64,000 nucleotides of DNA from Margaritispora aquatica (taxonomy: Eukaryota > Ascomycota > Leotiomycetes > Helotiales > Discinellaceae). The notes below the pieces were generated by a model, which saw only the letters and a list, made by a program, of their open reading frames with translations, did not search any database and was not told the DNA's origin. The position numbers and the translations under genes were made by a program. Shown here piece after piece: positions 46,185 through 57,959 of this stretch; the stretch's first letter is position 1; every line of letters starts with the position of its first letter. The stretch spans positions 1,860,001 through 1,924,000 of the forward strand of contig VJWN01000005.1 in NCBI GenBank assembly GCA_007644065.1, read 5' to 3'.

Positions 46185-46680
46185 CTAAGGAGCGCTGTCA
46201 GACGCATTCATGACCAGCAAACCAGCAGTATCAGTAAACTCCACAAGATGTCCAGCCCGAGACTCTACATAAATAGCCACAAAACCTTTAGAGTTCTTGT
46301 AATTCCATACCGAGCCTTTGGGAATCCATAGGAGACTCCCAGCTGTCGCAACGGTTTCTTTTCCTGTGTTTACATCCACAATGGTTGTCTCTCCTTTAAT
46401 AACATCAGCTGTCGCACTTTTGTGACAACAGTTAGGAACACACACCTGAGATAACATATTTTGTTTCATCCCATTCTGCATGAATTGGTGCTCGATCGTC
46501 TGTGCTGTCTATTCTCCAGATACCAACAGCGATTGGAGTTGACGAGGATGTCCTAATGAGGAGTTATTGAGCATCGCATCTGAATCTCAAGAGATGTTCG
46601 ACCTCAGCCTGCACGACTTACACTGAAGAAAACAGATCAGTCCAGCTCGAATGTCCGGCATTAGAATGCCTTGCTGGCAT
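46185..46680 (-). CDS. Stand-alone EutQ-like cupin
   Basis: Three exons: 46680-46622, 46552-46446 and 46393-46185 (124 aa). The intron phases (2, then 1) are the same as in the cupin part of 31640-33503. The sequence shows the cupin pattern: PIAVGIWRI strand, IHAEWDETKYVISGE (His44, Glu46, Glu49, Gly56, resembling HxEx2Ex6G of cupin motif 1) and GSLLWIPKGSVWNY (motif 2). The first two exons contain the motif-1 residues. Relatives are small cytosolic proteins near ethanolamine- or amine-using enzymes; molecular role unsettled. It lies between TF-B2 and DAO2, divergent from DAO2 over 527 bp. Confidence 0.82.
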
Positions 46681-47207
46681 TCGAAGCAAATCATGGAGCA
46701 CCTGAATCGACATTATGTTTATTGAGAGTGTTGAGTAGAAGGAAAGTTGTATCGACTGGATCGATGAGAAGTAGCACAGCTTCTAAATCTTACACTAAGC
46801 CACTAGTAGTCAGATCATCTCTCATTCTACGGTTTAGCTTTGAGCTGATTGTGAATTCTGTTATCTGTTGACTGCATCCTCGAGCTCGAAAAGTCCCCAC
46901 CGGAGAATTTGAGCGCCAAGTATGAAATCTCCACACAACACCATCACATTCACATTCGTTCATTCATTACTCATAATGTACATCTCCAACACTAAGCGAA
47001 GGCTTCATGCAACCTCCTTCCGGCGGACCATTTTTTGCGTTAGTATGTGGCAAATCGTTCCTCATTATCTCCAGCTTACATATTACGGATAGCTCAAGGA
47101 AAATTTGACTTTCAGTCCTGCCGACCGTTCTAAACGACGAAAATCTGTTGAAGTACACAGCCTCAATATTTCTACTCGTTGTGTTCTCTTGTGTCATAAT
47201 CGCAGTT
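46681..47207. promoter_or_regulatory. Divergent cupin / DAO2 promoter region
   Basis: 527 bp between divergent starts. The DAO2 frame is open upstream to about 47115, so a short 5' exon is possible here. Confidence 0.4.
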
Positions 47208-48826
47208 ATGGTTCTCAATATAAGTTCCCTTTCCCCAAAGGTAAGAAACGACATCATCGACCCCCCAGCTCTCCGGTATCACGACTTTGATGAATGGACC
47301 AAATGGCCAGCAAACAAATCCGTGGATTTCCCTGCAGAGTACCCCACCACGAGCCACTGGATAAAAGGATTCCGCCATCATCTAGACCACTATCGCTCGA
47401 GTTCTGATCTTCCTAAAACAGCGGAGGTTGTCGTGATCGGGAGTGGGATGACTGGCTCTTCAGCAACCTACCACCTGACTCAAGCCTCTCCAGATCTAGA
47501 CGTAGTGGTTGTTGAGGCTCGCGGTTTCTGCTCTGGAGCAACAGGTCGGAATGGTGGGCACTGTTTTCGACCCGAAGGGTGGTCTATGAGAGCTCTTGTC
47601 GAACAACAGGGCGTTGAGGACGCACTTGCAATCCGGAGAAGTTTCATAAAGCAAAGAGATTTGATACAGGAAACTATTGACAGACACGACATTCGTGACA
47701 AGGTAGACTGTGTTTTTAAGGGCGGAGTGCACATTTTTGGATCGCAAAGTGAGAGAGATGGCCATATTGAGGATTTGAAATTGTGCCATGAGATAGGCTT
47801 TGATACCGGGTCGATTATCATGAGTGCAGAGGAGATGTCTCAGGTATGTTTGCCACTCAATTCTAGCAAATTTTCTTGACTATCCTGCGTAAACGGTAGA
47901 GCTAAGTTTGTATATAGAAAATTGAATGTCACAACGAATTTGGTGGCTTGTATGCTGAAAGATCTGGTTCATTCTGGCCTAGGAAGTTCTGTGCTGAGAT
48001 CATGGAAATCGCCATGAAGCAGGGCAAGGTTAATCTGCAAACGAATACCTGTGTTACATCAGTACAGGCCAGCGACAAGCCTGGCATGAGATGGGTGGTC
48101 AAGACCGCTCGTGGTGATATACACACCAAGACCATGTATGAGTATACCCATCAAACGTTCAACTGTGCAATATCTGACATCACTTTTAGACTACACGCAA
48201 CCAACGCCTATGTGGGTGGCTTACTACCCGAGATGATGGGCACAGACAAGGAAGTGGTGCCCTGTCGCTGTATGGTAATTGCTGCCCGGCCTACACCATC
48301 CCCAGACTCAGAGGGAACATGGAAAGTGAACGTTCTCGCGAGAGAAGGCTACCACTGGCTTGTGCAGATGCCACAACGAGAGCATGAAAAGCAAGAAAAT
48401 CTCGTGATATACGGACTTCACGGTTCCGCTCAAACCACCGACGATGAATCTCTGTTGGAGGACTATCACTCTAAGCTAAACGACTACCGCCGCTATCTTC
48501 CATACCAGTTTCCGAAGAAATTCTCTGTCGTTGATGATCAAGGTCGCATCCCGCTTGACAGCGTCGAGAGTTCTTGGACGGGAATCGTTGGAATGACTAA
48601 GAGTGAGAATGTCATTTTGGGGCCCGTAGATGGCAAGAAAGGTCAGTTTACTGCGGTGGGTTTCAATGGGGGTGGGATGACGAGATGTTGGGGCAGTGGC
48701 TTGGTAGTCGCTGATATGGTGTTATGGGAATTGACGAAACACAGAGGTGAGGCTAAAGGAGACCAATCTTGGACCGCACCAGATTGGTACCCTAGAACTT
48801 ATATCGTCAACAAAGATTTGCTGTAA
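47208..48826 (+). CDS. FAD-dependent oxidoreductase, DAO family (DAO2)
   Basis: Exons 47208-47843, 47918-48135 and 48190-48826 (496 aa). The second intron is 54 nt, a multiple of three without stops, so a read-through frame exists. I splice it because DAO1 aligns across the junction (TVFHATNGY versus TILHATNAY). FAD fold VVVIGSGMTG at about 74-83; ATGRNGGH about 113-120; C-terminal SWTGIVGMT and GFNGGGMTRCWGS. The start is uncertain: the ATG at 47208 gives a cytosolic form, while the open frame upstream of it would add a hydrophobic stretch. It is a paralogue of DAO1. Likely an amine/amino-acid-type oxidase; substrate unknown. Confidence 0.86.
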
Positions 48827-50088
48827 ATCGAAGAACGATAATTGTTTTTGACACTGAGTTGCTAGCTTTCTGGTGTCTCGCTTCATTATTCACCTCGTCT
48901 TAGTTTTCTACGACTTTCGTACCTTTCCCCATTTTTGTCTCTTGCTTTAGCACTTACCCGCATATCAATTCTTTCAATTTCCGAGGACGTACTTTATCTA
49001 TAAAGAAATAATTCGCACTTGCAAAGTTTCTTCTACGCACTTGGTTTTCGGTATGTCCAGAGTTAGGCGCTCGATTTGAGCAACGAAGACAGCAACAATG
49101 TTTTTAAAGCACACCAGACATCAAGTATTGGGTGATTGAGGGCAGTAGATGCAAGCTTTGAAATCATTCCAGTCGAGTTCTATGTAGTGATTCTATTATG
49201 AAGAAGAGAAAATTACTTAAGCCTGAGCTATTATGGAATTCATTTGTCTGTGATGTTGCTAATTCTGTACATCTCTAATAAGTTGCTAGCTGTATACAGA
49301 GATACTTATAGTGTTGAGGTGAACATATAACAATACATTCATGCATTCAGATCAATTCTCTGGCGTGATATGTTGCTAGAAAAAAGAAAAATGCAGAGCT
49401 TGCTTTGATTGATAAAAGTTTGCTGGACCTACCAGACCAGAAAAGTACACCATCAGGAAATTCCAATTCCAGAATTACCACGATACAAACTAGTAATGTA
49501 TAGTGAATCGATTCACTTTAGCCAAGCCTTTAGAAAAAGAGAACACGTGAGGTTGTCCGGGACAAGTATCTGAATTCAACGTTTTAGATTCGCACAATGG
49601 TTATTGGGCTTTCGCTAATCTCATTAACTTTTTAATACAGATCAAGAGCTTCAACTAAGTGAACAGATGATACCCGAGCGATATGGTATCAGTTACTACA
49701 CTTTATTCCACCTCTGATCATGCAATCGCTTGCAAATACAGTCAAAGATCATTCCATCATAATGGCCGGCTGTCCTATCGCAGTGATCGATTCCATCGCA
49801 CCTCATACCACATTCATGCCTCCCTCCTCATTGTCAGTAACCATACCGTTCTCATCGTATCAGCTACAAGAGGAGCTAGTCTACTGCATAAGTAAGCATA
49901 TAGATGCCAAACTGTGCCTGCACGAGACAATAGTACTAAGCTTGATCAAAATGTGTCGATTCCCGAACAAATCATGACGGATATGATTTCCTCATGGTTT
50001 ATGTAGCTTGAATCAAGGAAACACATTCAAATATCTAACATATCATGTTAGAAAGAAGTAAACGTCTGAGGAAAATAGGATCATACTA
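48827..50088. other. Right edge of cluster, gene-free
   Basis: 1.26 kb with only short frames. No repeats, RNA genes or recognisable remnants. It separates the cluster-like genes from background genes. Confidence 0.45.
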
Positions 50089-50512
50089 TCAAGACTCGGC
50101 AACAGGTTCCTCGATATCTATACTGGCGTTCTCCTTCTCTGCGTTTTCCGCCTTCTTGCTCTCAACCACGAGCTGACCAGCCTTAATTAAGCTAGCTGTC
50201 TTTCGAGCAGCTTTTCTTCTGTCATTCCTGCTCTTGTTCTTCTTGACTCCCTTAGGACCAGCAGGTTTTGCTTCGCTGACTGCTTGTGCGCTCTTTGTAG
50301 GATTCCGAGTTGAGCGCCTGAAGGCAGGAATTTCCTGTGACCTCATTTTGACTCTGATCTGAATTCGATCTACGAGGTTTTCAGTATCAGGAGTATTCCC
50401 ACTCTTTCCAATTCCAAAACTATCAGATAACTCTTTCTTGATGTTATGAAGGTGATTTGTTGTCGTTGTTGTCAGCGTCCGACGATGAATTTTTTACTTT
50501 ATTTTTCACCAT
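50089..50512 (-). CDS. Small basic hypothetical protein
   Basis: The last 85 codons (ATG 50346) are Lys/Arg/Ala-rich with an acidic end (IDIEEPVAES). The frame stays open upstream through KKELSDSFGIGKSG to about 50490. An ATG at 50512 followed by a 61-nt intron (GTAAAA..CATAAC..AAG) would join it in phase, giving about 120 aa. The middle carries KKNKSRNDRRKAARK, a likely nuclear-targeting stretch. I recognise no family. The long open extension suggests a real gene, but start and splicing are uncertain. Confidence 0.5.
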
Positions 50513-51431
50513 TGCTACCGAGCTCTCAGGGTTTTAGCGTTCCCAAACAGGAATAGCGCTCCCGTGAAATTCAATATCACGGGACCTGAGTATTTATCAT
50601 CAAAGAACTGTCATGTTCATGTTCATCCTCATGTTCATCCTCATATTCATCCTTCATCATCTCCAGCTTCACGTTCCACACTTTGCGTATCGCATCGCCA
50701 ACATCGCAAAATACCTTTTGATCTCACCTCACTCATGCTAGCGGCGTGTAATTATGTTATTTCGGTTCCCAATCACCCGGCTCTAAACTTGGAGACAAAT
50801 GGAAGTTGATGTGCTGCTGACAGGGGATCAGCAAAGACGAAGAATCATCATATTCTTCCATCCGAGCCTTGGACTCGGGCTCGGGGGCTAGTAACCCCGC
50901 AATTCCAAGCACCAAAAATGGGGAAAACAAGGTATAGGGACCGAAACTCCATATTTTATACCATGTTATTCTACGGCAGAGGTGGAAAATTCGTCAATTG
51001 TTGTTGTATTTAGCCAGAATGCGAGTGCATTTCCTCAAGATCATCCGTAACATGCCATTATTGGCTACATTTTCATTTAATTGATCCTCCTGCAAGCTCA
51101 AATGCAGGAACTTAGGCGGAGGGGACTTACTTTTCTCCCTTCGGTGCTAGTTTACATGCTTCCCCCTCACGATATTCATTTTAGCCACGATGAGATACTC
51201 AGTCGGTGGAGATCACCGCATGAGAGCTCCAGTTAATGCGAGTTGACCAGCAAATATACCTTGTTCCTGTCCTCATGGCGCAGGAAATTCGGTGCGTGAG
51301 CCGAGCTCATGACCATTGAGATTGAAAGCGAACATGGTTGGGAATGAAAGGAATTGTCTATATATCCTGCTGTTTTCCCCATCCTCAAAAGCCTGCTGTA
51401 ACAGTCGAGCTGTGTCTCAAGAAATCACGCC
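50513..51431. promoter_or_regulatory. GH74 upstream region
   Basis: A CATGTTCATCCT tandem lies at 50612-50653. A TATA-like TCTATATAT sits at 51357-51365, about 70 bp before the GH74 start codon. CT-rich stretches near the start are usual for fungal promoters. Confidence 0.45.
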
Positions 51432-53940
51432 ATGAACTTACGGCTTTTCCTTCTCGGCGCTGCTGCTCTGGTGGCCAGATCCGTGTCTGCAGCACCGGAG
51501 TCAGAGTCCAAGACCTCATCCTCTGCATACAAGTTTTCTTCGGTTGCAATCACTGGAGGTGGTTTTATAACTGGATTTGTTGCCCATCCAACAGTTCCAA
51601 ATCTCGTCTATGCCAGAACTGATATTGGAAGTTCTTATCGATGGGACCAAGCTGCTGGAAAATGGATACCACTCACTGATTTCATCACTGGCGCTGATAT
51701 CAACTACATGGGCACGGAGACTATTGCGATAGACCCCAAAGACCCAAAATATGTCTATCTGGGTCAGGGACAATATGAGCAATTCAACAACTCAGCCTTC
51801 TTCGTGTCCGATGACCAGGGAGCAAGCTTCAAGATTTACCCAGCTCCTTTCCCAATGGGATCCAATGAGCTAGGCCGAAATAACGGAGAAAGATTGGCAG
51901 TCAACCCATTCAGCACGAAGGAGTTGTACATGGGCACTCGTACAGCAGGCTTATGGAAGTCCACCGATAGAGCCAAGACTTGGACCAATGTCACCAACTT
52001 TCCAAATGCTGGCCTTGAGCAAGTATGGGGCCAAGGAATTGGCGTTGTTTTTGTGATTTTCGATCCAGCAAAGGAAGGGACAATCTATGTCGGCGTAAAC
52101 AAGGGTCTAGGCATGTACATGACCACAAACGGTGGGAAAACATGGAGTGCTCTGCCAGGACAACCTAAGGATTGGAGCGGAGTTCAGACTTCAGCTGACC
52201 ACCCACCATCAACTGTCGCTCCAACGCCCATGCGAGCAGTCTTGGCCTCCAACGGTCTTCTTTATATTACATACTCTGATTTCCCAGGTCCTTATGCGAT
52301 CAACTATGGACAGGTTTTCAGCTACAACACCAAAACCTCAGTCTGGAAAGACATCACTCCTGGTGTTGGAGGAAATGTTTACCCTGCGCCCTTCACCCCT
52401 CAGTCATTTCCACCTGGAGGATTCTGTGGAATTTCCGTAGATGGAAAGGATCCCAATACATTGGTTGTGATTTCTATTGATCGTGACCCAGGACCAGCTC
52501 ACGACAGCATGTACTTGTCACATGACGCAGGAAAGACTTGGAAAGATGTCACCCAACTTTCTTCTCCATCGGGAACCGGTGGCTATTTTGGACATCCAAT
52601 TCAAGAGGCGGCTCTTGCTGATGGAACACCTGTACCATGGTTGAGCTTCAACTGGAACTCTGCTTGGGGCGGTTACGGAGCTCCATCACCAATTGTTGGA
52701 CTGGCAAGATTTGGAGTAAGTTATTCCTTTCGCATTTATACCTCCTGAGTCTCTTTTCTCTTTGTTCCATCTCCGTCAGTTACTAAAATCATTTCAGTGG
52801 TGGCCTTCGGCAATCTTGATTGATCCATTCGATTCCAAAAAATTCATGTATGCTACCGGAGCCACCATCTGGGCAACCGACACCTTGGACAGAGCCGACA
52901 ATAACTGGGGCTCAACATGGTATATCAAAGCACAAGGAATCGAAGAGAATGCGGTTTTAGCAATGGTTAGTCCTTCCGAAGGAGCTCACTTGCTCAGTGG
53001 ACTGGGAGACATCAACGGAATGGCTCATTGGAATCTTGACAAGCCACAAGCTTCATTTGGACTTCCTGGCTTCTCTAACCTTGACTCACTTGATTGGGCT
53101 GGTCAAGCGCCAAATGTCATCGTTCGTGTTGGAGACAGCGGAGTTTCATATCCTGATGGTTGCGGAGATGGAGCCTACTCGACTGATGAAGGTTACGGCT
53201 GGACTAAATTCCCAACCTGTCCTCCTGGCATCACCAACAAGACTACGGTTGCAGGAGTTGTTGCAATTGATGCGTCGGCTAAGTCTTTCGTATGGGCAAC
53301 CTTGGTTGGCTCTGCACCATTCAACCAGACTGGACCTGTTTCCACTCAAGATTTCGGTGCCACATGGGTTGCGCCTAAGGGACTCACTGTCCAGACTGCT
53401 CACATCAGTTCCGATAAGGTTCAACCAAAAACATTCTATGCTGCCGAGGCCGGTGTATTCTACATTAGTACCGATGGGGGACTGTCCTACAAGTCGAGTT
53501 CAAAGACTGGCATTCCTGAAGGAGCCGGAGCAACACCCGTTGTTAACTTCGCCAAGGCAGGTGAAATCTGGCTCCCACTTGGAAAGTCCGGTTTGTACCA
53601 CAGCACAGATTTCGGATCTTCGTTCAAGAAGATTGGCCCATCTGGTCTCGTTGCCACTCTTGTCACAGTCGGCAAAGCTGCTCCTGGCAAATCCAACGTC
53701 GCCATATTCATTTACGGCAAGATCTCTTCGTCTAGCGATGTGGCTGTGTATCGATCTGATGATGCTGGTTCAACCTGGGTGACTGTCACCGATGATGCCC
53801 ACCAGTATGGTGGACCTGTGATCATTACTGGTGATCCAAGAGTCTACGGAAGAGTCTACATTGCGACATTTGGAAGAGGTATCATTTATGCTGATATCAC
53901 AACTGGATCGAAGAATGTTCCAGGGACTTTTGGAATCTAA
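51432..53940 (+). CDS. GH74 xyloglucanase (secreted)
   Basis: Exons 51432-52715 and 52798-53940 (82-nt phase-0 intron), 808 aa. Signal peptide about 1-20 (LFLLGAAALVARSVSA). The mature enzyme is two seven-bladed beta-propellers with BNR/sortilin-like repeats (SDDQGASF, STDRAKTWT, SHDAGKTWK, STDFGSSF, SDDAGSTWV). Candidate catalytic acids are Asp about 64 in ARTDIG and Asp about 499 in LGDINGMAH, placed as in GH74 enzymes. It cleaves the beta-1,4-glucan backbone of xyloglucan in plant cell walls. No C-terminal cellulose-binding module. It has no obvious link to the cluster to its left. Confidence 0.93.
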
Positions 53941-54621
53941 GTAATTATCTTAATGAAAATGATTAGTTGTTAATAATGGAGAAAGTAATGAGAAAGTTTG
54001 TGTTTAGCACAACAATAGTTGTCAACATACTGTGAACGAAGAATATTGGGGTAAATGTTGTCAATGCGACAACGTCACGTGCAAATTGTATCAATCTTCG
54101 ACTGCAACTGGTTTCGTTTTATAAATATAGAGTAAAGCGCGTCTTTTTATCTCAATGGAGGTTATTGTGTTTGCAAATCATATAAAGAATAGAAAACAAG
54201 TCAAGTTTTTCGTAGCAAATTTGCATAAACGGTCTCAAAAGCTCAGCGCCCTCGCGAGTCTACCCGGCCAACGATCTTTCAAATCAATGAAACTAGTAAA
54301 ACAATCCCAAGCAAAGACACCAAATTTGAAAGAAAGCGATGAATAAACTTCCACAAAAAAGACCTTCCATCCACACAGAAGTCAGTAAGATTGTGAGTCG
54401 ACCTGTCTATTCCCGCCTAAATCTCGCAAGATGGAAACTACGGAAAGGTGTCAGGCCATCAGTTATATTTTTGAAGAAACTACGATGTTCTAAAGAAATC
54501 TAGCAGCCTCCCGATATCATTAGCAATCTCGGATATAGGAATTACCAATGGTGGATATGATGCAGAGTGTAAACAACAATACTAATTTATCGATAGTTCG
54601 TCAGGTTCGGGTACAAATATC
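53941..54621. other. GH74 3' flank
   Basis: About 680 bp. The frame at 54155-54346 has no recognisable similarity. Confidence 0.4.
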
Positions 54622-55107
54622 ATGATATCTAAGGTATCAGCATCTACTTCGAATCTAACTTCATCTTCCACGTCATCAGCATCTAGCTCGAAGCCAGCGT
54701 CTACGAAAGTTCTACGATTTAGCTCAGCCAACCCTAACACCATAAAAGACAAACCTAATCCTCCATCAATTAACGTCACTGTCATTGAATATAAGGCTTT
54801 GAAAGCCAAGAGGTGTGAATTGAACATTCAAGAGCGAAAAGATTGGCCAGCATCCGGATCGTGTTGCAAGAGCCACCCGCACGAGAGCTACATCCCTTAT
54901 GAATGCAACTTCTGCGAAGCTGGTACAATCCAGTACTCTCATCCTGGTGTGTTATTACATCATCCGCTGATCGAGCATAATGAAATGGTTCAAGAGGATT
55001 GGATGACGCAATGGAAGCCATGGAAATGTTCCTATTGTCCTGATAAGCACTTCGCAACATATAAAGGGCTTTTGGGGAGTTGCTACAACACCACTGCATA
55101 TGACTAA
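54622..55107 (+). CDS. Hypothetical protein with C2H2-like fingers, probably truncated
   Basis: 161 codons. A Ser/Thr-rich head is followed by CNFC..H..H (about residues 115-140) and CSYC..HF..YKGLLGSC (about 135-155), resembling degenerate C2H2 fingers as in fungal proteins with an N-terminal low-complexity region. The second finger lacks its final His residues because the frame ends early, perhaps at a frameshift or unseen intron. Start codon unsure. Could be a remnant. Confidence 0.4.
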   Translation: MISKVSASTSNLTSSSTSSASSSKPASTKVLRFSSANPNTIKDKPNPPSINVTVIEYKALKAKRCELNIQERKDWPASGSCCKSHPHESYIPYECNFCEAGTIQYSHPGVLLHHPLIEHNEMVQEDWMTQWKPWKCSYCPDKHFATYKGLLGSCYNTTAYD

Positions 55108-55590
55108 GTATTGATATAAGTCGACTGGCGCACCATTTTGTGCCTTCCCCATCTTTCGTTACTTACCTAGCTATTAGAAGAGTTCAATTCCAGCCAATTC
55201 CAGCCAAATATATATATTTCATTCATTTGCTAAAAGATAAACTGAGTGTGTTATTGACTTTCTCTTCTAAAAACTCATAAGGTCTTTTGCTTCGTTGGCT
55301 AATGGGAATAATCTTCAATCACTTGCACTTGCAGAATCTCTAGATGCTAGGACATTTGGCATAAATGGAAATCGCGAATTGGCTAGAACAACGTGTGACA
55401 CCTGCATAATTCACAAAAGGCATCTGTCAGCGGTGTTGACACGATATGAAATAATTGTGTGAATAGAAACTGCACAATCGCTAAATGTACAACTAAGTAG
55501 CACTAGTAAACACAAGTGCCTCATTCCCCACGACAGTCTATCACAAATTAGTACCACTGACTCAAACTCTCTCTTAATGGGAGAACATAC
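55108..55590. other. 3' region of the secreted hydrolase gene
   Basis: The upstream coding exon appears to end at a GTATGT donor at 55590, so a small final exon may lie here. I could not place it with confidence. Confidence 0.35.
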
Positions 55591-56636
55591 CGTCAAAACA
55601 TTGGCCGAAATCCCAGCCACAACCCCACTCGCATTGTCCCCCATGATATTCTCATACCCCGTCGACATAATCTGGACACCAGAAACGAATCCCTGGCCAT
55701 CAAATCCACAATGCCCGCCTCCGTTCGGGGTATTGTCCACCGTTTGCATGGCGCCAATCTGAGCAGCGCTCAGTCCAGCCGTCGTAGCAATCTTCTCGTA
55801 CGCGACGACCGCCTTTGGGATCGCTGGCTGAAGTAAGGCAAGCTCATCCTTCGTGCTCTGGAAATGGATCTTCATGCTTGTCGCGAGGGTGTTGGGGTCC
55901 ACGACTGGGACTTGTGGTACCAAGGCTCCGCAGTTGAGGACTACGCCCGTCTTGTACGACGCTCCGAAGGCAGGGACGAAGAAGCCGGACAGCAGAAGCG
56001 AGCCACCTGACACGCCAGTGAAGAAGACGTTTCCTGGGTCGAAGGCCACGTCCTGGGATAGTTGGTTCTGGATCAGAGAGTTCACGGCAGCAGCGTGTGC
56101 GACACCATCTGTACGTTGCAAGCCACTGCCCCCTCCCCAGAAGAGATTCTTGTTTGGTGCGAGGACGACAACGCCCATGAGGTTGTTCTGTACAGCTTGG
56201 TTTGGGAAGTCGAAGAAAGATGTTCCACCGTCGCCGTGTAGGAGGACGTTCAGACCGGCGGTGCCATTGGAACCAGCGGTTGCTGTTCCGCCTGGGACGG
56301 TAGAAGCAGCAGTGAATTGGTCGGCTGGGGCACTGATCTTGTAGCGGATTGAGAGGCCACTATGTGTTGAGGTTAGATTAGATTAGAAGTGTGGTGATAT
56401 ACTTGGTAACAAGAGATGACTTACTTGATTGTCACTGTCTTGTCCAGAATCATGGAACCATCTGTCGCCTTTGTGATTTTCGTGCCGGTTGAAGGAACAG
56501 CTGCTGCAGCTGCGCTGGTTCCAGTGTTGGTATTTGATCCTCCTTTCTTGTTGTTGTTCTTTGGTAATGCATCGACTCCCACTGCTCCCAGACCCAACAG
56601 CACAAGCGAAAGAACACGCATCCAAGATTCCTGCAT
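55591..56636 (-). CDS. Secreted alpha/beta-hydrolase-like protein
   Basis: Exons 56636-56425 and 56359-55591 (66-nt phase-2 intron) give at least 327 aa. The reading frame runs on to 55411, but a GTATGT donor after NVLT suggests a further small exon. Signal peptide about 1-25 (LSLVLLGLGAVGVDA), then a Lys/Asn/Gly- and Ala/Ser-rich linker. The catalytic part has LLHGDGGTSFFDFP (oxyanion region), GVSGGSLLLSG (G-x-S-x-G nucleophile) and GGHCGFDGQG, a possible His site. It looks like a serine esterase fold of secreted fungal proteins with no defined substrate. Family not firmly recognised. Confidence 0.7.
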
Positions 56637-57959
56637 CGTGAGAATTGAAGAACGCACAGCGTCAAAAGAACCAGCTTAGAAATTAAATAAACAGCACACG
56701 AAAAAGAGACAAACTACAAAGAATGCAGAAAGACAGACAGAAAAGATGGAGAGTAAAGGAAGAGAAGAAGAGAAACACCAGATCAACTGTATACTCTCCA
56801 CTTGAAGATGGGACGAAAGACCGTACTTAAACCCGCTCACCAGCCAAAGACAACCCAAGCTCCTTCAAACACCCAAGGCTGTTTCCCCAAGGCCTATTGT
56901 GGGGTTTTGTGGGTTGCGGCTCTGGCTGTGATCACTCTGGTCACAGTGTTGACGATGCTGAAGCATTTTGGTTTGACTTGGCGTGTCACTTGGTGTGTGG
57001 GTCCCGCTTCGGGGAGGAAAGCTTGGACGCGAATGGCGGAGCGAGGCGAAGGGGTCTGGATGTCTCCAGTGCATGTTACCCCTGACTATTAATCGAGAAG
57101 CAGGAATTGCCGAACCATTCGGTGATCCTCTGTTGGGGTGAAGGATTTTTATGACAGATAGATTCAGTCATAACTTCAATATACACAGTTTGATCTCTAA
57201 GGTGACATATATTGCTATCAGCACGAAAGCAAACAATCATCAACGAAAAATTCTAAGCAGAAAGTGCTTTACAAAGAAACTCAACATTTACCTCACACTA
57301 TGACTAGTGTGATATGTCTTCATCAAATCAAAAATCTTAAAGGCAAGGTAAATATCAATCATATTTATGAAAGTGTTGCGTTCATCCACTCATTGGAGAC
57401 ACATGCAGATGAGTCTGGATAACTACCGGGATTAGGTATGGATAATGTCGTTGGATGTGTCGTACTTACCCACATATTGGGAAACAAACCGGATGGCTGT
57501 GGATAAGTGTTGGAACTCATGGTATTTGTAGTTTATTTAGTCCTGAAAATCCCCAAAAATTATGTTTGTGTGGTTTTTGTCAGGGCTGAGAGTGTGTCGC
57601 TTCTATTCACACATTGAGGAATTATTCTAGACAAAATACTACGAATCAGATAGATTGTTGTCCTCGACAGAGACAGATTAAGCCAGCCTTTAATAGGAAA
57701 GTCTTGGTCAATAAGCCAGTCATCATACTAATAACTATTTCAACAAAATTGACTGAAGGAAGCACATCAGATGGTTAGAAAACAAGCGAGGAGTAGCACA
57801 GAACTTTGCATCAAAATTTTTCATCATTTGATTAAGCTCAGACATAAAACTCGTACAACAGTTTGTCAAGTCCTCTCTAGTCGTGTTTTCATAACCATTA
57901 CATTTCAACACTAGTCATGCCTTCATGATCCAAATCCACCTCCCAAGCTCGGAAGCATA
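56637..57959. other. Intergenic between hydrolase and CFEM genes
   Basis: 1.3 kb. The frame at 56802-57092 lacks support. It holds the hydrolase promoter and the CFEM 3' UTR. No repeats recognised. Confidence 0.45.

Noticed and set aside
48136..48189. Coding insertion of 18 codons in DAO2
   Set aside because: It has canonical GTATGA..TTTTAG ends and is absent from DAO1, so it is a stop-free intron of length 54.
56802..57092. 96-codon plus-strand frame
   Set aside because: Overlapped by other frames on both strands and without protein-like motifs.
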